Below, piece after piece: positions 1-7,257 of a stretch of 61,413 bases of DNA; within the stretch, counting starts at the first letter, position 1; the number at the start of each line of letters is the position of its first letter. The notes beneath the pieces were generated by a model. It was not told where the DNA came from. It ran no database searches and worked only from the letters and a program-made list of their open reading frames with translations. The DNA is from Thiotrichaceae bacterium (lineage in GTDB: Bacteria > Pseudomonadota > Gammaproteobacteria > Thiotrichales > Thiotrichaceae): positions 1-61,413 of the forward strand of contig JALSJU010000065.1 in assembly GCA_026989145.1 (NCBI GenBank), written 5' to 3'. The translations under genes were made by a program, and so were the position numbers.

Positions 1-126
1 ATGGAGCTTTAACACACCAAATACCCTTTCGACGATACTCCGTGTGCCCGAAGCCAATCGGTTTGACCTTTTCTGCTCTTTCGTTAGGGGCTTATTTCGA
101 TAAGCTCTATTAAGAATGTGATTGGT
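1..126 (-). pseudogene. IS5-type transposase, C-terminal fragment
   Basis: Reading the minus strand in one frame gives a peptide containing ILNRAYRNKPLTKEQKRSN and then RSIVERVFGVLKLH, running off the left edge. This matches the end of the catalytic domain of IS5-family DDE transposases, where the E of VERVFG is the last acidic residue. No stop interrupts it inside the window. Homology fades towards position 126, where the 30-bp palindrome begins, so the N-terminal part is missing. It is a remnant, not a working gene; whether its 3' end is intact lies outside the window. Confidence 0.7.
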
Positions 127-127
127 A

Positions 128-157
128 GAGACCTTTGCACGAGAGTGCAAAGGTCTC
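128..157. repeat. 30-bp palindrome made of two IS5-type terminal repeats
   Basis: GAGACCTTTGCAC and its exact reverse complement face each other across GAGA. The same 13-mer, with small changes, forms the ends of the family A elements at 23.5, 26.1 and 31.6 kb. The simplest reading is an element whose interior was deleted, leaving only its two terminal inverted repeats. It lies between two opposed transposase fragments. Confidence 0.75.
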
Positions 158-250
158 AATTAATAGTGATAAAGTTACGGTAACTTCCATATTTTGACTT
201 AGAATTCATACAGCATAGTTTTATAGTTTTCACCCAATGATAATTAATGA

Positions 251-670
251 GTGGTGGAAATGCTATATTCAACTATTATTTCACATATGTCAGAAGCCTT
301 AGCTGAAAGCAGATTTCGATTTAAACAACTACGCGAAATGGAAAAGTCTGTTGCATGGGGAGAACTTACACAGCTTATAGAGCCACATTACTTAATATCA
401 AAAAGTGGTCGTAACTTAGTCATTCCAGTAGATACGATGATTCGTATATTCTTCTTACAACACTGCTATATGATGACTCCTGCAGCAATCGAAGAGGCAT
501 TATTTCAGGTTGAAGAGTTAAGAGACTTTGCTTTGATTAATATAGCTACAGACCTAATTCCTTGCGAAGAAAACATTGAAGCCTTCTCATTACTGATCAA
601 TGAAAAGGAGGATTTAGTGGTGCATGTATCAAAAACTATTAATGAAATACCAAAAGAAATAACTCTTTAG
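251..670 (+). pseudogene. IS5-type transposase, N-terminal fragment
   Basis: The 139-residue frame contains FRFKQLREMEKSVAWGELTQ, IEPHY, then PVDTMIRIFFLQHCYMMTP and AIEEALFQ. This is the N-terminal (InsH/DUF772-type) domain of IS5-family transposases. Full-length relatives are about 320 residues; here the DDE catalytic domain is missing. The frame stops at 670, where a family B repeat fragment begins, suggesting disruption by or recombination with that element. The start is GTG at 251, although internal ATGs at 260 and 287 are equally possible. It is not expected to be active. Confidence 0.8.
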
Positions 671-766
671 GATCTAGGCAACCTAGTTGAATTCTGCGAA
701 CTTACTCAAGCACATGCCCTAGGTGTACTTTTTCGAGAACGAGGCTCACTTGCAAAAAACACATTA
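671..766. repeat. Family B MITE fragment
   Basis: The stretch AACCTAGTTGAATTCTGCGA followed by CTTAC, a CCTAGG-like core and ACTTTTTCGAGAA lines up with the reverse complement of the right half of the element at 36537-36700. Only about half of the palindrome is present. It directly follows the truncated transposase fragment and ends just before the efpL stop codon. Confidence 0.7.
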
Positions 767-770
767 AAAA

Positions 771-1343
771 CTAAACATTATCCCTTGAAATAAATTTACC
801 CGTTGCAGTATGCACTTTAATAATTTCGCCTGTTTCTAAATACTCTGGAACTTGCACTATTATTCCTGTTGATAGTGTTGCTGGTTTGTCACGGTTTGTT
901 GCGCTTGCACCTTTTAAGCGTGGGGCTGTCTCAGTCACCTTGAGAGATACTGTTGATGGTAGTTCAATACCAATAATATTGCCATCAAGCAATAATGCTG
1001 TTATTTCTTCAATACCTTCAGTGATATACCCCACCTGCTCACCTAAATCATCCATATTTAAGCTATGCTGAGAGAAGTCTTCGCTATCCATAAAAACATA
1101 GCTATCCCCATCAATATAAGAAAATGATACTTTGATACGCTGACAATCAGCTTCTTTAAGCATATCTTCCGCCTTGTGTGATTCGTCCCGTTTTTGCCCC
1201 GTTTGCAAATTAGTGTATCGGATTTTGTAATACGTAGATGCTCCACGTGATGATGGACTTTTACAATCCACTGTTTTAACCGCATGTGGCACGCCATCAA
1301 AGTCGATAATCATTCCACGTTTTAAATCATTGGCTCTTGGCAT
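771..1343 (-). CDS. efpL: Elongation factor P-like protein EfpL (YeiP)
   Basis: This is the EF-P paralogue YeiP/EfpL, which binds ribosomes stalled on difficult (proline-containing) sequences. The protein has the three-domain EF-P layout: a KOW-like N-domain beginning MPRANDLKRGM, an OB domain with SFSYIDGDSYVFMD, and a C-terminal OB domain with GASATNRDKPATLSTG and VQVPEYL. Length from MPRAN is 190 residues, as expected for the family. An ATG five codons upstream (1358) is in frame, but the family begins at MPRAN. The gene stands alone; its 3' end abuts repeat-derived DNA. Confidence 0.93.
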   Translation of the reverse strand: MPRANDLKRGMIIDFDGVPHAVKTVDCKSPSSRGASTYYKIRYTNLQTGQKRDESHKAEDMLKEADCQRIKVSFSYIDGDSYVFMDSEDFSQHSLNMDDLGEQVGYITEGIEEITALLLDGNIIGIELPSTVSLKVTETAPRLKGASATNRDKPATLSTGIIVQVPEYLETGEIIKVHTATGKFISRDNV

Positions 1344-1472
1344 TTTTAATGCTTCCATCTAGTAATTTTCGAAATATTAAAGATACACTATAAAAGTGTC
1401 CTACAGTTAAGACAATATTTGCTCATAACCTGAGTCGTGCAAGATCTCTATATAACGTTAATAAAAAATAAA

Positions 1473-1499
1473 AAAGCCTTGATTTAATATCAAGGCTTT
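1473..1499 (-). terminator. Rho-independent terminator of the Wza-like gene
   Basis: An 11-bp perfect stem (AAAGCCTTGAT with its complement) closes a 5-nt loop, followed on the minus strand by an uninterrupted T-rich run. It lies 18 bases past the stop of the minus-strand export lipoprotein gene. Confidence 0.85.
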
Positions 1500-1516
1500 A
1501 AGGTAAGAGTAAATAA

Positions 1517-2272
1517 TTAAAGTCCGCGTAATATAGAAATTGGCGCAGTAACGGCAGGCAAATAATCAATAACCTTTCTTTCACGTACTTTAGAAGCATT
1601 CTTTAACACGATGATTCTGTCATCTCCGCGCAATATTGGGTCAGCAATTTTACCTAAACGAACTAAGTCTAAGTTTACGCTATGACGTTTACCATCACGA
1701 AAAAACAAAACATTACGAGACTCAGCTACGTTAGATAAGCCCTGCGCCATAGCAATCGCTTGTAAGAAACTTAAATTACCTTTAATAGGAAAAACACCCG
1801 GTGCTTTAACTTCGCCTTCTACTGTCACACGATTCTCTATTGCTTTATTCGTACGAGTGATGCTTACTTTCGGGTCCTGCATATACTGTTTTAAGCGTTG
1901 CGTGATGGTGTTTTCGGCTTGGGAAATACTGAGACCCGCTACTTTTACAGAACCAATTAGAGGCATTGAAATAAAACCGCTAGCTTCAACAATTAGCGCT
2001 TTTGCTGATAAATCAGCAACCTTAAAAACATTAATATCTAAGATATCATTAGCAGAAATAATATTTGAAGCAACTACCGGGGTAGCCCTAACCACTTTAG
2101 CATTATAAGAAGGTACTACAGATGCCGATGGAGTATTATTTAGCACAGCCACAGAACGTGCAGCAGCAGCTGTTTCTGCAGCAGTTGCTGGTTTGTTATA
2201 TCGTGAACAACCATTCAGCAGTAACATCGTTACAACCAATGCAGTGAAACCTATTTTTAATCGTTTAATCAT
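1517..2272 (-). CDS. Polysaccharide export lipoprotein, Wza type
   Basis: The protein carries a lipoprotein signal peptide with the lipobox LLNGC (Cys22). It then has the Poly_export domain (ANDILDINVFKVADLS, then ASGFISMPLIGSVKVAG) and an SLBB-type segment (VTVEGEVKAPGVFPIKG). At 251 residues it is shorter than E. coli Wza (about 380), so it has one SLBB-like repeat. Family members form the outer-membrane channel for exopolysaccharide. No Wzc or Wzb partner is nearby; galE, which makes UDP-galactose, is the next gene but is probably a separate transcript. Between the lipobox and the export domain is an Ala/Val/Ser-rich linker. Confidence 0.85.
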   Translation of the reverse strand: MIKRLKIGFTALVVTMLLLNGCSRYNKPATAAETAAAARSVAVLNNTPSASVVPSYNAKVVRATPVVASNIISANDILDINVFKVADLSAKALIVEASGFISMPLIGSVKVAGLSISQAENTITQRLKQYMQDPKVSITRTNKAIENRVTVEGEVKAPGVFPIKGNLSFLQAIAMAQGLSNVAESRNVLFFRDGKRHSVNLDLVRLGKIADPILRGDDRIIVLKNASKVRERKVIDYLPAVTAPISILRGL

Positions 2273-2519
2273 TTTAACCTCTATTTAATAAATCTATTAA
2301 CACGTACAGGCTTTCTTATGGAAAACGTGATTATGTCATTTAGAATTTAGCGCAGAAAAACCACCTACCACTATTTTTCATGAAGTGAGGCGTAATAGTT
2401 ATTACTACAATTCGCTTATAAGTTCATTACAAACGAAGTAATAAATATTGCATCCATCATCGTGGTAAATATCGGCGGATTTGGCAAGCTGAAAATAATT
2501 GGACTCAATCAGGGCTTCC

Positions 2520-3551
2520 TTATTTATACCCTTTCGGATTATTGCTTTGCCAACGCCAAGTATCATCACACATTTCTTGTATCCCATTCTCAGCTTCCCA
2601 GCCAAGTAACTCTTTGGCCATTACAGGGTCTGCATAACAACAAGCGATATCACCTGGTCTGCGATCAACAATCTCATAGGCTACTTCTTGACCAGAAGCT
2701 TCTGAGAATGCTTTAACCATATCCAGCACAGAATACCCCATTCCGGTGCCTAAGTTAACTGTGTATAAATCATCAACCTTATCATTTTCAAAGGCTTGTA
2801 ATGCTTTTACATGGCCTTTAGCCAAATCTACCACATGAATATAGTCACGTACACCGGTACCATCAGTGGTTGGATAGTCACCACCAAAAACAGATAATTT
2901 ATCTAGACGACCGACCGCAACCTGCGATATATAAGGCATTAGATTATTTGGAATATCATTCGGGTCTTCACCAATCAGCCCACTAATGTGTGCTCCTACT
3001 GGATTAAAATAACGTAATAGTGCAATATTCCAACTATCATCTGATACATAAATATCGCTTAAAATTTCTTCAATATGTAATTTTGAACGACCATAGGCAT
3101 TGGTTGCACTGACAGGAAAGTCCTCCTTGATTGGAACCGTTTCAGGATCACCATAAACCGTTGCCGATGAACTAAAAATAATACGTTTTACATTATTGCG
3201 ATTCATTGAATCAAACAAACAAACACTGCCCGCAATATTATTGTCGTAATACATAATCGGTTTTTCAACTGACTCACCGACCGCTTTTAAACCTGCAAAG
3301 TGAATCACTCCATAAATATCATGCTCTTGAAATACATTATCCAAGCCTTTTGCATCGCGCACATCTCCTTCAATAAAAGTGATCGTTTCACCACTAATTT
3401 CTTTTACACGATCTAACGAAACCGTTGAGCTATTACAAAGATTGTCATAGACGATCGGGGTATAGCCAGCTTTTAGCAATTCAATACAAGTATGTGATCC
3501 AATATATCCTGCTCCGCCAGTAACTAGAATATTTTTTTTAGTGTTACTCAT
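2520..3551 (-). CDS. galE: UDP-glucose 4-epimerase
   Basis: GalE interconverts UDP-glucose and UDP-galactose in the cytoplasm, feeding surface polysaccharides and the Leloir pathway. The NAD-binding GGAGYIGSH motif spans residues 12-20. The catalytic SSSATVYG and the YGRSK motif (Tyr153, Lys157) are intact, and [15 protein letters not shown] follows. The length of 343 residues fits the extended short-chain dehydrogenase type. It is preceded by the strong terminator of the upstream comEA-like gene, so it is transcribed separately. Confidence 0.96.
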   Translation of the reverse strand: MSNTKKNILVTGGAGYIGSHTCIELLKAGYTPIVYDNLCNSSTVSLDRVKEISGETITFIEGDVRDAKGLDNVFQEHDIYGVIHFAGLKAVGESVEKPIMYYDNNIAGSVCLFDSMNRNNVKRIIFSSSATVYGDPETVPIKEDFPVSATNAYGRSKLHIEEILSDIYVSDDSWNIALLRYFNPVGAHISGLIGEDPNDIPNNLMPYISQVAVGRLDKLSVFGGDYPTTDGTGVRDYIHVVDLAKGHVKALQAFENDKVDDLYTVNLGTGMGYSVLDMVKAFSEASGQEVAYEIVDRRPGDIACCYADPVMAKELLGWEAENGIQEMCDDTWRWQSNNPKGYK

Positions 3552-3605
3552 GTTTTAAGCCTATTTTTATTTTGTAATAAACAGAGAGAGCAAGGTTACC
3601 GTCAT

Positions 3606-3647
3606 GTATAAAAAATAGCCAGCTCCCCTCCGGAGAAACTAGCTATT
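3606..3647 (-). terminator. Terminator between the ComEA-like gene and galE
   Basis: On the minus strand a 15-bp stem starting AATAGCTAG closes a CGGA tetraloop, and six T residues follow. Several pairs are G-U on the minus strand but A-C mismatches on the plus strand, which shows the structure works in the minus direction, ending the gene at 3699-4325. Confidence 0.85.
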
Positions 3648-3698
3648 CAGTACTATTTTCACGATAAAAAACAGCAACCGTTAAAAGAAAAAATCTGT

Positions 3699-4325
3699 TT
3701 ATTTTTTACTTTTCTTTTTTGACTTCTTCTTTTTCTTGTCTTTACTCGATTTAGTACTCTTCTTTTTAGTTTTTTTCTTTGAGTCTTTTAATTTTTTAGA
3801 CTTTGCTTTAGAACTCTTTGACTTTTTTGAAGCTTTATCAGAGCTTGTGCTGGATTTTTTAGCTTTTGTCTTACTAGGTGATGACTTACTCTTTGATGTT
3901 GTGGATTTTGCAGAAGACTTTTTAGTGCTTGATGACTTTTTCTTCGTCGTTGCAGAACCCATCTTGTAGCCTTTAGGGGCGCTAGCTTCACCACGTGACG
4001 TCGATATATTCTTCTTTAAGCCTTTAAAAACACCTTCACCAATACCTTCGACTTTCATAATATCTTTTACGTTTGAAAATTTACCATTTTTACTACGGTA
4101 AGCTACAATCGCTTTTGCTTTAATCGGGCCAATACCTACAAGGTAAGCACTTAATGCTGCAGCATTCGCTTTATTAATATTAACCGTGGTGCGTTTGTAT
4201 TGTGATTTACCTTCAGCCGAAGAAGCTGACTTGGATATAGAAGGTGAATCCTTTGCCATAACTGGACCACTAACAGCCACCGATAAAACTAACAATATTA
4301 AAGCTTTGCGTAATGAAAAAATCAT
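3699..4325 (-). CDS. ComEA-like helix-hairpin-helix protein with Lys/Ser-rich tail
   Basis: A signal peptide (about residues 1-24, ending VMA) precedes two helix-hairpin-helix motifs: VNINKANAAALSAYLVGIGP and FSNVKDIMKVEGIGEGVFKG. This is the core of ComEA, the periplasmic DNA receptor for transformation. Unlike typical ComEA proteins of about 100 residues, this one continues with some 90 residues made almost only of Lys, Ser, Thr and Ala, ending KKSKKKSKK, like a histone H1 tail. The family predicts double-stranded DNA binding in the periplasm; the tail should strengthen non-specific DNA or polyanion binding (inference). It lies next to gspF-E-D but is separated by about 96 bases containing a family A end remnant. 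No comEC is in the window. Confidence 0.85.
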   Translation of the reverse strand: MIFSLRKALILLVLSVAVSGPVMAKDSPSISKSASSAEGKSQYKRTTVNINKANAAALSAYLVGIGPIKAKAIVAYRSKNGKFSNVKDIMKVEGIGEGVFKGLKKNISTSRGEASAPKGYKMGSATTKKKSSSTKKSSAKSTTSKSKSSPSKTKAKKSSTSSDKASKKSKSSKAKSKKLKDSKKKTKKKSTKSSKDKKKKKSKKKSKK

Positions 4326-4357
4326 TTTTTTCTCCCTAAAGGTTATATGAAGATTAT

Positions 4358-4384
4358 ATGAGACCTTTGCGCAAGTCGCTAGTC
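4358..4384. repeat. Degenerate family A terminal-repeat remnant
   Basis: GAGACCTTTGCGCAAGTCG is followed closely by CTAGTCTC, forming a short imperfect palindrome with the IS5-type end sequence seen at 128 and 23530. It lies in the gap between the ComEA-like gene and gspF. It probably marks an old element excision or decay. Confidence 0.5.
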
Positions 4385-4421
4385 TCTATATAAAATAAAT
4401 TGGAACTGCCTATAAGACAGC

Positions 4422-5636
4422 TTATTGCACCAATTGGTTCAAATTAAGTATTGGCAACAAGATTGAAAGAACAATCAATAACACCACCCCACCCATCACC
4501 AATATTAACAACGGTTCAAATAGACCCAAAATATTGGTCAACATAGAATCAGTTTCGCGCTCTTGTTGTTGCGCTGCTCGCTCTAACATTTCATCGAGCT
4601 TTCCGCTACTTTCACCACTAGCAATTAAATACACCGTCATGGGAGGAAAATAACCGGACTGCTCTAAAGCGCGATTAATGGGCTTACCTTCACGAACTTT
4701 TTTGGCCGCATCTTCAATCGCTTTACGCATCGGCATATTTTGCACCACCTGTGCTGAAATGGACATCGCATCCAAAATAGGAACCCCACTAGATGCCAAA
4801 ATACTCAGCGTTCTAGCAAAACGAGCGGTGTTTAAACCGCGTACCATTTTTTTAATAACAGGAACTTTTAATAAAAAATCATGGTAACGATATTGCCATT
4901 TAGGAATCTTAATAGCCTGCTTAAACAGGATAAATGCCAACACGAAAAAGATACCAATATACAGACCATAATCTCGCACAAAATCACTCACCGTAATCAA
5001 ACCGCGTGTCATTGCAGGAAGCTCTTGCCCCATGTTATCAAATACATCAATAATTTTAGGCACGATAAAACCCAACAAACCGGCGACGATGAGAATGGAT
5101 AAAACGGTTAATATTGCTGGATAAAACATAGCATTAGAGATGCGTTGCTGCGTCTCCTGACGTGTTTCAGTATAATCTGCCATACGATCGAGTACCGCAT
5201 CAAGATGACCTGATTGCTCACCTGCCGCTATCGTAGCACGATACATATTGGGAAAAACAGAAGGGTACGTATTTAACCCTTCTGCCAGTGTATAACCTTC
5301 CACTACTTTAGAGCGTACCGCCGACAATATATGCCGAATATTACGTTTTTCAGTTTGTTTTGCGGTGGTCGCTAAGGCTTCTTCAAGTGGCGACCCTGAT
5401 TCAACAAGCGTCGCTAACTGGCGTGTCATTAGCGCTAATTCAGCGGCTTTAACTCGCCCTGCTCGTACCGTTTTTTGTTTGTTTGAGCTTTCTGATTTTT
5501 CAACTTGAGAAACTTCTAACGGGGTTAAGCTGCTGTCACGTAGTAACTGACGTACTTGACGCGCATTATCCGCATCCAGTAAACCTGTTTCTTCTTTACC
5601 TTTCGCATTGAGTGCGGTGTATTCAAACGCAGGCAT
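4422..5636 (-). CDS. gspF: Type II secretion inner-membrane protein GspF
   Basis: GspF is the polytopic platform protein of the type II secretion system that couples the GspE ATPase to pseudopilus assembly. The 404-residue protein begins MPAFEYTALNAKGKEETG and has two T2SSF domains, each with the characteristic helix (LATLVESGSPLEEAL; LSILASSGVPILDAM). Three hydrophobic segments are visible (around residues 170-190, 220-240 and 375-400). It starts 5 bases after the gspE stop, so the order gspD-gspE-gspF forms one operon on the minus strand. The GspC and pseudopilin genes are not in the window. Confidence 0.94.
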   Translation of the reverse strand: MPAFEYTALNAKGKEETGLLDADNARQVRQLLRDSSLTPLEVSQVEKSESSNKQKTVRAGRVKAAELALMTRQLATLVESGSPLEEALATTAKQTEKRNIRHILSAVRSKVVEGYTLAEGLNTYPSVFPNMYRATIAAGEQSGHLDAVLDRMADYTETRQETQQRISNAMFYPAILTVLSILIVAGLLGFIVPKIIDVFDNMGQELPAMTRGLITVSDFVRDYGLYIGIFFVLAFILFKQAIKIPKWQYRYHDFLLKVPVIKKMVRGLNTARFARTLSILASSGVPILDAMSISAQVVQNMPMRKAIEDAAKKVREGKPINRALEQSGYFPPMTVYLIASGESSGKLDEMLERAAQQQERETDSMLTNILGLFEPLLILVMGGVVLLIVLSILLPILNLNQLVQ

Positions 5637-5641
5637 AGTCT

Positions 5642-7252
5642 TTAACTTTGGCTCGTATTTTTGGTGATACTACGAATCGTGCCCTGAGAATCTTGATTAT
5701 TTTCTTTACTTTTATCTTCACGTGTCACACGAAAAACTTCTTCCAAAGTTGTTTTCCCTGCTAACACTAAGCGAATACCATCTTGGCGAATTGTAGGGAC
5801 GTGTTGATGCACATAGTTTTCAACAACTTGTTCACTCTCCCCATCATGAATCATATTGCGGGTTGTATCATCTATTTCAACAAACTCATAAATTCCGTTT
5901 CGCCCAACATAACCTGTGTGGTTACATAAGCTACAGCCTTTATTATGATAAAGCGTTGGGGGGTTACTAGCGCTTACGCCTAACACTTCACAGGTCGCAT
6001 CATCTGCCACATAAGACACACGACACTCGTCACATAACAAACGTACCAAGCGCTGTGCGATTACACCAATTAAGCTTGATGAAAGTAAAAATGGCTCAAC
6101 ACCCATATCACGTAATCGAGTCACTGCTCCGACGGCAGTATTCGTGTGTAACGTCGAAAATACCAAATGACCAGTTAATGATGCTTGCACTGCGATTTCA
6201 GCCGTTTCTAAATCACGAATTTCACCAATCATAACGACATCCGGGTCTTGACGTAAAATAGCACGTAAACCACGGGCAAAACTCATATCAACCTTATTAT
6301 TAACCTGTGTCTGACCAATACCATCAATGTAATATTCAATTGGGTCTTCAATTGTCATGATATTACGACTGGTTTCATTCAGGTTACTCAATGCAGCGTA
6401 GAGCGTAGTGGTTTTACCAGAGCCAGTAGGGCCTGTAACCAGAATTATCCCATGAGGTTTTTTAATCAAGCTTTTTAATCGCTCATGGGTTGAAGGATCC
6501 ATCCCTAAATGTTCTAGGTTTAACCGTCCTGCTGACTTATCCAGTAAACGCATAACCACACGCTCATTGTGCCCAGAGGGCAAGGTCGAAACTCGAATAT
6601 CAACCCCACGACCAGCTACACGCAATGAGATTCGGCCATCCTGAGGAATTCGTTTTTCGGCAATATCCATCTTTGCCATAACTTTTATACGTGAAATAAC
6701 TAAGGCTGCCAAGGCGCGTGGAGGTTCTAAAATTTCGCGTAAAACACCATCGACACGCATCCGAACAACCATGCGATTTTCATAGGTTTCAATATGAATA
6801 TCTGAGGCATTTTCTTTTACGGCTTGGGTTAACAGTGCGTTGATTAATCGAATAATCGGTGCATCATCTTCAGACTCTAATAAATCTTCTGGCTCAGGTA
6901 AAGAGTCTGCAACATCGTGTAAATCAAATTCATCACCGATGTCATCCATCATCGCGCTCGCACCCGCGCCACTACTATCGTATTGCCTGGCTAACATACT
7001 TTCAAAATCTTCATCTGCAATTAATTGAAAGTTCACAGGCTCTTGTAGAAAACGCTGAACCTCATTTGCTATAGACGGTGTTAAGCCTTTTTTATATTGC
7101 ACCAACAGTGGCGAAGCTTCACCGTTAGATTGCTCCAAACTACTCTGACGCTGTAGAACAACCCCATTACGCTTAGCAAAGCTATAAGGAAAATCTAAAA
7201 GCTTTTTCGGCTCTTCAACTTCATTCTCAAGTGTGCTTACTTCAATATCCAT
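5642..7252 (-). CDS. gspE: Type II secretion ATPase GspE
   Basis: GspE is the cytoplasmic hexameric ATPase that powers type II secretion. The Walker A motif GPTGSGKT is at residues 274-281 and the Walker B region DPDVVMIGEIRD follows around 336-347, with Asp and His boxes between and after. The C-terminal third has the GspE zinc-binding tetracysteine region (CDEC, then CSLC). The N-terminal region contains an acidic linker around residues 92-130 (GDEFDLHDVADSLPEPEDL) upstream of the ATPase core. The length of 536 residues is normal to slightly long. It sits between gspD and gspF with 5-base gaps. Confidence 0.95.
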   Translation of the reverse strand: MDIEVSTLENEVEEPKKLLDFPYSFAKRNGVVLQRQSSLEQSNGEASPLLVQYKKGLTPSIANEVQRFLQEPVNFQLIADEDFESMLARQYDSSGAGASAMMDDIGDEFDLHDVADSLPEPEDLLESEDDAPIIRLINALLTQAVKENASDIHIETYENRMVVRMRVDGVLREILEPPRALAALVISRIKVMAKMDIAEKRIPQDGRISLRVAGRGVDIRVSTLPSGHNERVVMRLLDKSAGRLNLEHLGMDPSTHERLKSLIKKPHGIILVTGPTGSGKTTTLYAALSNLNETSRNIMTIEDPIEYYIDGIGQTQVNNKVDMSFARGLRAILRQDPDVVMIGEIRDLETAEIAVQASLTGHLVFSTLHTNTAVGAVTRLRDMGVEPFLLSSSLIGVIAQRLVRLLCDECRVSYVADDATCEVLGVSASNPPTLYHNKGCSLCNHTGYVGRNGIYEFVEIDDTTRNMIHDGESEQVVENYVHQHVPTIRQDGIRLVLAGKTTLEEVFRVTREDKSKENNQDSQGTIRSITKNTSQS

Positions 7253-7257
7253 TTTTA

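Noticed and set aside
2405-2605. Short minus-strand frame at the 3' end of galE
   Set aside because: It reads galE in another frame ([11 protein letters not shown] comes from the QEMCDDTW region) and runs into intergenic DNA.
3736-3969. Long Leu/Phe/Asp-rich plus-strand frame opposite the ComEA-like gene
   Set aside because: It is the antisense of the Lys/Ser-rich tail; AAA/AAG codons read backwards give Phe and Leu. No ribosome site or family match.
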